Position numbers and translations under genes: made by a program. This document shows, piece by piece, positions 56,923-64,000 of a stretch of DNA of 64,000 nt. This DNA is from Boesenbergia rotunda (lineage: Eukaryota; Streptophyta; Magnoliopsida; Zingiberales; Zingiberaceae): NCBI GenBank assembly GCA_024364735.1, contig JAGFNQ010009510.1, positions 62,001 through 126,000 on the forward strand. The letters are read 5' to 3'. The notes beneath the pieces are model-generated. The model was given only the letters and a program-made list of their open reading frames with translations, did not search any database and was not told the origin of the DNA. Position 1 is the stretch's first letter. Each line of letters starts with the position of its first letter.

Positions 56923-59151
56923 TGTGACGACCCGACTTCTCTTAACTTCCTTAAAACGGACGTCACATTTGCTTAACCTTAACTTTACCTTATCCTTAGC
57001 CTTAGGTTACACCTACTTGAGTCCCCTTAACTTGCTCTGAAATTTTTTTTCTTCCTTCTCTTTTTTTTCAAAAAAAACAAAACAACTTTCATTTTATTTG
57101 CTTTGCCAGGATTTGACCCCTAGACCTCTTAGTTGTAACACTAAAGCACTAACCAGCTGCTCTACACAGCTTCTCTTTAATGGTACCAGTCGACTGCTAT
57201 ATAGCAGTCGACTGGTAGCAGTCGACTGGTACCAGGCGACTGACCTTTTGGCAGGCGCCTGGTGCATCGAACAGAAGCTACTGTTCGATAGGGCAGTCGA
57301 CTGGTACTGTACCAGTCGACTGGTAAGTCTGAAAACCTGATTTTCAGATTCGAAGCCTTGTTTCAAAACTCCCCCAAACCTATACTTTCGAGCCATACAA
57401 AATCATGACACCATTTCTATACTCTATACTAGTTTTCTAAACAATTTAGCCAATCAAAACGAATCCATAAACTTGAAATTAGAACTTTTGCGGGATTTAG
57501 CAAGTTATGAAAATCTATATAACTTTAGGCTAAAGTTTGTACCAACTCTTGACTTCATGCGGAAATAAAATAGGTTATTCATACTCAACACGACTAAGAC
57601 ATGAAACTATATGTTTCTAAACATTTAACTTTACTAATAGGAAATAAAATGGGTTATTCATACTCAACACGACTAAGACATGAAACTATATGTTTCTAAA
57701 CATTTAACTTTACTAATACTCAACCCAAACACTCTTCCACGGTTCCACCGCCACTGAGCACCAATGCAAGTCCCTTCGCCTCCTTAACTTATGCTTTTTC
57801 TTTACCTTTATCTGCAATAGAAGGAAAATGCAACTAATAAGCAAATTGCTTAGTAAGTAAATCCTAACTCACAAATCCAAACGATAAGGGATAAACATGC
57901 TCTTTTCAAAGAATGCTTACTTCCAAAATACATGCACATGAGAAAACTTACATATACTTATCATGCTCAATCATGTTGAAAACATTACTTGCATAAAACA
58001 TTTGCAAACTTAACATGCTCATACATTAGCACTAACCTCTTTACTCTTACCCTTTATCATGCTTACAAAGTATCAATGTGAACTTATTGAAATAAAGACA
58101 TGTACTCAAAGCTAGAACACTTGTAAATACTTATATACTTGAAAATAATATTCAACTTTCTTTAGGCCTTGACATTGTACCATGGTATCAATGTACCAAT
58201 TGCGCGCATCCCTAATAGGTTTCGGGGTAGCTAGCCACCGCACCCTATTAGAGCTTCTTTCTAACTTTCTGTGGGCCTCTCTTTTGCCCGGTACATGTCA
58301 CTTTACAAAAGTAAAATACTTTCTTACTCATAAAGCTTATAATTATCCAGCTATCTTTCCTTTTTCATAACTTTTTGCACTACAAAAACTTTACCTTTCT
58401 TACTTGGAATTTTCATCGAGCACCTTGCGTGCCCTTAACCCAAAACTCATTTTTGGGACTTTTCAAGAATTTAGTCTTATCATACTTAGGTCACACAACT
58501 AAAACTTAATCAAAACCAAGTTCTAAGTTAATAAACATGTTCTCTTTATAAACTTAAGACACGCAATTAGCATAAACTTAAAACATGCACTTAGATCATC
58601 AAATCAAGGTTCTACATCGGAAACGACATAACGGAAACTACTTTTATTGCAGGTGAGTGATCTACTTACCCTTTTCTTGAAGAAACTCACTAAGTATCTC
58701 GAAATTCCTAGCGTAGGGTTCTTTTCCTCTTCCTTTGCAAGAAAACTTCACCCTTGGCCCTAGGGAAGAAGCCCTAGGTTTTCTACTTCAAGAGGAAGAA
58801 GAAGGAGGAAGAAAACTCCCCCTTTCTCCCTATTTTCGCAACCTCCTCCCTCTGCTCGCGCGGCCTCCCGAAACCCTAAAAGGGGTCTTAACACAACTTA
58901 AGTGGAAGTTTAAATACCTCTTCATAAAACGGGCTAAATTAACTATAATATTATTTCGTTTCATTCTTTTTTGTGCTTGATACCCTAGCCCAGCTGGTTA
59001 CTTGGATGCCCTTAAGGCTTTGCTTCCCTTGTGGTCGCGGGATCAAATCCCACCCGACCACCTTATTTTTTTCTTTCTATTTTTAATCCGAAAAAATGCT
59101 ATAAAATTTCGAAAAATCCCTAATAATACCAGAAAATTATTGGGTGTTACA
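56923..59151 (-). repeat. G 5' LTR
   Basis: A 2,229-bp near-identical partner of 50,045-52,260. It carries tRNA-like modules at 57,099-57,168 (minus) and 58,981-59,062 (plus), palindromes at 57,181-57,320 with an extra 14-bp unit, and the 79-bp duplication. Confidence 0.93.
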
Positions 59152-60858
59152 CAGAGAAGACATGATCGAGTGATTAACCTAGAAATACAAATTGAGTTTA
59201 TGTGAGAAGAATGATTAAAGAATGTATCAACATACATTAAAAATCCTATTTATTTTTCAAATTGAATAACCCTTTTTATCAATTCGGGAGATCGTAGGAA
59301 CATCTCCAAATAGGTTGATATCCAACCATAGATAAGAACCACCATGGCTGTGGCCATCAAGTTATTCATAGCTATGAAGGTAGGTAATTATACCGATTAC
59401 ATATCACATATATGTAACTATCACATTATGCTATCAACTAATTGAATGTTTGCATAAATTATTGGGTTGTTAACTCATTAACAAGTATGCGACATTATAC
59501 ATAGCACCCAACTGCACCTCTCTTTACATCAACCTTGGCTGTGGCACAACAAATCGATGCTCCAAGCTTAAGGCTGACCCATTAATCAAGAAATAGTTTT
59601 AATATGGTTGGAGCTCATTCAACCGTTTAGTCAGGCTTGGATGTGTCCAACAACCAAAACTAAGGATTGACCTCTGACTCCAACTACATTATTCATAAAC
59701 TAATTCCATGGTTTGAACATGTTGAGGTTCAAGCTGGGCATGGATGTGTCCATCAACCCAAACGAGAAACAAAACTCCGATTCTAACCATATTAATGGAA
59801 GGTGTTGGCCTTAATATTTTGTAAGGGATTTTGGGTCTCATCTTTTCTAAGCACATTCATGACATATAATCATGTCATGACTAACGATTTCCTTAATAAA
59901 GTATGTATGTGACTTAAGTTATCAAGTCTCATTAATTGAATTAGGAACCGGATTTCCTAATTCTAATTTCATACTTTATTGAAGGAATTGTTTTGGGAAA
60001 CAATTTCCTAAATTGTCATAATCAATTTCGGAAATAATATGTTTAAGACTTTGATTTCTCTAAATCAAAACTTGTTAAATTAAGAGACAATTCCCTTAAT
60101 TCAACCACATATTATTTTCATGAAAATCTCATTTAAGAAACTCTATAGGAAACCATTTTCCTAATTAATTTTGGAGACAACAATATGTAAGAGCATCACC
60201 TCTTAAAACATATTTTATTCATGGATTTAATTAATTACCAAAAATCGTTTTCTAAGGGTGGCTCCCCGAGGCTCAGATACCCAAAGAAAAGTAATTTGTC
60301 GTAAATCCAATTTGGTCCGCTTCGGAGGCGCAACCAAATTAAACATGACAATTTCATTTAAAATTGGGAAATTAAATTACAACAACTAACTTTAAATTGG
60401 ACGGCTCCCCGAGGCTTAATCCAAAATAAAGAATTTTGTTGTCAATTTAAAAACCAATTCAAATTTAATTGTCAATTAATTGTCCATAAATTTGTCTAGA
60501 CTTTCTTGAAAGAAAGTGCCCAAAATTGCGAGATTTCATAATAGGTTTTCAGAATAATTGTAAGTTTCTGGTACAAAGAAAACTTACATATTTCCAAAGT
60601 TGGAAAATTTCTAAAATAGAAAATTTCCAAGATTGGAAAGTTTCCAAAGATGGGAAGTTTTCACAATTATTATAAAATTTCAAAAACTAGGAAATTTCAA
60701 ACGTTTGCGAAATTTCATGAGGATTTCCAAACTTTGAAATTCCTAAATCTAAAATTTATTATAATTGGAAAGATTCTATAATTGAAAAATTTTCCAAAAT
60801 TGAGATCATGACAAAGTTTTCCGCAAAACAATTTTATGATTATGTCGAACACTAACCG
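59152..60858 (-). other. E leader with gag start codon
   Basis: The E gag start ATG is at 59,163 (MSSL, then G). The 1.7-kb leader has no other supported ORF. The phrase GGCTCCCCGAGGCT occurs on the plus strand at about 60,260 and 60,403. Many GGAAATTTTCC-like words repeat at 60,600-60,800, near the primer site. It is long for a copia leader. Confidence 0.7.
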
Positions 60859-60870
60859 GCTCTGATACCA
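60859..60870 (-). other. E primer binding site
   Basis: The minus strand reads TGGTATCAGAGC one base after the LTR end GGTCCCAACA. Confidence 0.92.
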
Positions 60871-60871
60871 C

Positions 60872-63151
60872 TGTTGGGACCGGGTGCATGTTGACAAGGA
60901 TACAGGTTCGTAATATTTTAAAATTTTACGTGCAGCGGAAGAATTAGTATAAAATAATTTCACAAATTATTTTAACCACGTATCTAGCATGCGACCTTAT
61001 GATGTGTGGACGTAATCATAAATTAAAACATTACGGAAAAGTAAACTAATTTACTTTGTACCTCGCGTAACTCGAAGAAAAGGGACGAGATCCAACCGTA
61101 GCGTCCCTTGGAAGCTCCGCCTCTATTCGCGTCCACGCTGAGTTCTCTTCGGGATGACTTCGCAAAGTCACGAGTTTTGTGCTGACGAGAACTACTAGAT
61201 TCTCTAAAGCACAACTAGAAGATCAAGAGAAAAAAAAGGAAACTAACCATCAAGAATCAGAATCTAAATTCCGGGAAGGAAGGAGATGTGATCCGCTTCT
61301 TCTTCTTCTTGGTTGGCTTCTCCTTCTTCTTGATGGCTCACGGCAACGAAAGGTTGGAGGTGCGCCGGCCCTAGCTCTCAAGGAGGGCGCCGGCCCTAGG
61401 ATGCCCTAAGGGGCGCCGGCCCTAAGGGGAAGAAAGAAGAGAGAATAAAAGAAAGAGAGGGAGAGAGTTAATCTCTTGATAGCTCTATATCGATTAGGAA
61501 TTCAAGGCTTGCCTTTGGTTCCTTTATATAGTGGCCTCTCCCTTACCAAGTCTCTCTTTTAACGGAATTAACGGAATTAGTTATCATAAGAATTTTATCT
61601 TATAAAATTTCTTATGACTTATTCCGTTATGCCTAGTTTTATTATAACTAACTTTATAATAAAACAAATTCTTCTCTCCTTTAATTATGGAATAAATTTT
61701 ATAAGAAATTTATAAACTTTCTTATTATGAAAAAAAATCAATTCATAATTGATTTTATAAAATTAAAATAAACCATTCCATGGATCATTTTAATTTCCAT
61801 AAAAAGAATAAATTTCTATAAATTTCTTTATACAAATTTATTTATTCATAATTTATAAAACAAATTGCGCTAGATTTATTTTATTAATTAAACCAAATAA
61901 ATTGGTTTCTTCCCCTTGTTGTGGCCGGCCAAACCAAAGGGGGTTATCACCCTCTTTGGTCGTCCAAACCGAGCCGAACCGATCGCGAATTAAACTCATT
62001 TAATTCGCCCAATAAGCCTTCAAAAGACTTAGCCATTTTAAGTTTCCGTTGCGCCTCTGATTAACTCAGATTCGACTTATTTCTCTTGATTGGAAAATCC
62101 AATTTTCAACTCATTTTATATCCCTCGGATTACTCGTAGTGCGTGTGACTAAATAGGCTTTCGATTTATGTTGGCCGTCTATAATCAACTAATTATAGAA
62201 TGATCATGAGTGACACCTAGTAGTACATCATGACCCCCAATTAATCGAAAGATTAACGGTTTGACCTCAGAAGTAATTCTGAAACCCTTCAGCAGCTCTA
62301 ATGAATCGTGCCCCATTCCCTTCACCATCTTATACCCACTTGGTTCAGGACACGGTCTATTTGTGTCAGTCCCCACTAGGCTGACTACATCACACCTAGC
62401 CCAAGTAGTGTCTTTCTCGTCCTTTGGATTTCTAATTACTCTCATGTATTTAAGAGACTCGCACTCTAAACATGATATGCTCTGGCCAGAGGCTTTGAGT
62501 AACAATCCGACGATAGGCCTGGGTATACATCTCCTCGCAAGGAGTGGTGAATCCTTTATAGGCTGCTCAAACATCTTCGGGCACTTCGGCTTATACCCAA
62601 TCATCCTGGGTACACACCTCCTAGGAGATGCTTGCTTAAGATGTTAAAGTATAAGTCTCCATGACCAAGATGACTTGAACACCGCAAGTCAAAGGAACAT
62701 CGCACTTAAGCTGCAGTAAGAACTTCATTGACATATCTATATAGATTACCATATGAAGTTTTACAGCTAGTCACTCCAATGAACTAGTTCCCTTAACTAG
62801 CATCCATGTTTATCTCCGAACATCCCAATGTCACCAGCCAGTGAGAATCAGCTGATTAGAGAATAACCCATGCTAGTCTCAACAGAATTAATAATGTCCG
62901 TTTTTATCAATTCATCGACTAGGGATATTTTCAATACTTCACAATTGCACATTTAGAGATAATCACTAGTTATGATCCCATCACAAATTCTCTTATGCTG
63001 TGAATTGTATTGCGGACATTTAGTAGATGAGTTTAAGATCCCAATCAAATACACAAACATGTATACTCAAATAGTGAATTATCATTTATTAAAATGAATA
63101 TTTACAATCATAAGGCGATTGCCTTAGGACACTTCTCTCATATCACTAACA
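60872..63151 (-). repeat. E 5' LTR
   Basis: A 2,280-bp LTR, sense minus, TGTTAGTGATATGAG to GGTCCCAACA. A TATA (CTATATAAAG) is at about 61,522-61,531. An open frame of 139 residues (62,185-62,604, sense) lies in U3, but the equivalent part of E' is broken, so I do not call a gene. Confidence 0.9.
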
Positions 63152-63181
63152 GAGAGGGGGGGTGAGTAGTACTGTAGCCAT
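63152..63181 (-). pseudogene. F gag start, interrupted by E
   Basis: On the minus strand ATG at 63,181 opens MATVLLTPPL and then E begins. The leader similarity to C1 and the position suggest SIRE-like gag. The rest of F gag is not found in this window. Confidence 0.6.
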
Positions 63182-63404
63182 CTTACAATGCCAGAAAGAT
63201 AGTAGAGAGAATTCCGAATTTGTAAAAACAAAAATAACAGAATGTACCAAGACTTTTGTCTTGGATTAGCAGTATGGGATCAAAAAATGTAACTAAAGAG
63301 AACTTCAAAAACTGGCAAAATTACCCTTAAAAAAACTACGGAAAATCTAAAAAGTGCTCAAGTGGTGGTTTCACCAAATTTGAGCAGCCCTCACTCTATT
63401 ACCA
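63182..63404 (-). other. F leader with conserved hairpin and degenerate primer site
   Basis: The leader contains CCAAGAC and GTCTTGG (63,247-63,264) with loop AAAA, as in C1, preceded by the shared TAAT. The primer site (63,392-63,404) is decayed: the minus strand reads TGGTAATAGAGTG rather than TGGTATCAGAGC. Confidence 0.7.
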
Positions 63405-63406
63405 AT

Positions 63407-64000
63407 TGTAGGATCGAGATTGAGCGATAGAGGGAGGGGGGGGGGGAGAATATCGCTTAGCAAAAATTTCGAATTTAATACTTAAATAAAGTAAGCAAAA
63501 TACACAGCGGAAGCTTTTAGAGTAAGCATAGGAGTTAGAGAAAGAGAGCATCGGAAATAAGCAACAAATCACGATCGCTAACTTAAGTTGGTTTTACTTG
63601 TTTCGGAGTCTTGACCGGCCTCTACTGCAAGGCCCATGATCCTTGATCGTTTACTTTGGGCGTTACTAAAAATCGCAAGAATGTTTATAAGTTACAAACT
63701 GAAGTGTGCAATAAAAGAATGAACAATTGTACCGACTCCTGAAATGAGAGGATAAATCATTGTTCGGAGAGTCAGATGGCATTTCAACGTTATCTAAACT
63801 TCGGTCGTGTGACAAACAGAATAAGAAAGTGATCGCAGTGCTTGAATTTATGCTTTGGACTGCTATACTCGACCCCTTTTTATAGTACTTACTCAGGCAC
63901 TTGAATGGCCATTTAGGCGCCCCCGTTGCAACGGATCGGGCGGAAACTCTATTTGTTGCTCAGTCAAATTCTATCCTGGTTAGGCGCCTGAGTCCCTTTC
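63407..64000 (-). repeat. F 5' LTR (partial, runs off the window)
   Basis: The plus strand opens TGTAGGATCGAGATTGAGCG and a G-tract, as in B. A TATA on the minus strand (ACTATAAAAAGGGG) is at about 63,874-63,887, and GGCGCC words follow upstream in the sense direction (about 63,915 and 63,982), so F has the same promoter layout as C1 and B. Confidence 0.85.

Larger units (their letters stand above)
50045..59151 (-). mobile_element. Element G: Tekay/Del-like chromovirus (Ty3/gypsy), recent
   Basis: LTRs of 2,216 and 2,229 bp, TSD CAGAG (50,040-50,044 and 59,152-59,156). Minus order: 5' LTR, primer site, gag, partial protease, RT, RNase H, integrase, chromodomain, PPT, 3' LTR. By eye about 15 single-base differences separate the LTRs, plus a 14-bp expansion. 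Internal genes are damaged (the gag zinc knuckle and protease active site are deleted, several frameshifts). Removing G restores the E gag start MSSL-KLRSIL. Confidence 0.93.
45099..63151 (-). mobile_element. Element E: Ty1/copia retrotransposon, split by G
   Basis: Minus order: 5' LTR (60,872-63,151), primer site, leader of about 1.7 kb, gag-protease-integrase, RT-RNase H, PPT, and a 3' LTR truncated at the N. The protein order is copia. The gag start ATG at 59,163 is separated from the rest of gag by chromovirus G, whose TSD CAGAG includes gag bases. A deletion in the RT adds a second break. E's right flank is the gag start of F; its own left flank is not present. Confidence 0.9.

Noticed and set aside
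62185..62604. A 139-residue ORF in the E 5' LTR as a gene
   Set aside because: It lies in LTR U3, the E' copy (about 43,215-43,640) carries stops and shifts, and no family is recognised.
42677..63151. E' and E as one complete element with inverted interior
   Set aside because: The flanks differ in origin (D LTR against F gag) and the 5-bp flanks AAGAG and GAGAG do not match fully; I keep them as two copies joined at the N, though a real inversion is not excluded.

Overview
The window looks like heterochromatic DNA from a flowering plant with a large, repeat-rich nuclear genome. I found no intact host gene. Almost every base belongs to LTR retrotransposons (Ty1/copia and Ty3/gypsy), solo LTRs, MITEs or decayed DNA transposons. 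The lineages (SIRE-like copia, Tekay/Del-like chromovirus, Tat-like gypsy with a second RNase H) and the tRNA-Met-type primer sites (TGGTATCAGAGC) are typical of angiosperms. I cannot name the species.

Left half (1-37,170): a five-level nest that can be dated by target-site duplications (TSDs). Level 1 is element A, a decayed minus-strand Tat-like gypsy element that runs off the left edge. Its promoter/leader is near 36,600-37,170 and its integrase C-terminus is at 372-826. A carries a 671-bp MITE (29,555-30,225, TSD TAT), a solo LTR (31,424-34,362, TSD GTTAC) and level 2. Level 2 is element B (827-29,224, minus, TSD TAACT), a non-autonomous SIRE-related element with an unusual Asn-rich, double zinc-knuckle ORF. 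B is split by level 3, element C1 (3,056-24,070, plus, TSD TTTTC), a SIRE-like copia element with gag, protease, integrase, RT and RNase H. The 3' LTR of C1 is split by level 4, solo LTR H (11,641-22,986, TSD CACCG). H is split by level 5, element C2 (12,481-21,604, plus, TSD AAAAG), a pol-deleted Tekay-like chromovirus with LTRs of about 3.4 kb.

Middle (37,171-42,092): microsatellites, two remnants of one TIR repeat family, and a broken PIF/Harbinger-type Myb/SANT accessory ORF (39,670-42,062). Its central gap holds a hAT transposase C-terminal remnant and a 554-bp hAT-type MITE with a perfect 8-bp TSD.

Right part (42,093-64,000): a SIRE-like LTR fragment D; a plus-strand LTR, primer site and leader E' (42,677-45,097); a single N at 45,098; then copia element E (45,099-63,151, minus) of the same family as E'. 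E is split four codons into gag by chromovirus G (50,045-59,151, minus, TSD CAGAG), whose LTRs are nearly identical. E itself lies ten codons into the gag of another SIRE-like element, F, whose 5' LTR runs off the right edge.

Most unusual observations: inverted-repeat words with family-specific palindromic cores (GGCGCC, GTCGAC, GATCGGTC), mostly just upstream of LTR TATA boxes, one of which is shared by a copia and a gypsy LTR; outward-facing tRNA-like A-box/B-box modules in chromovirus LTRs; a hairpin conserved upstream of gag in two SIRE-like elements; and the inverted E'/E junction at the N.
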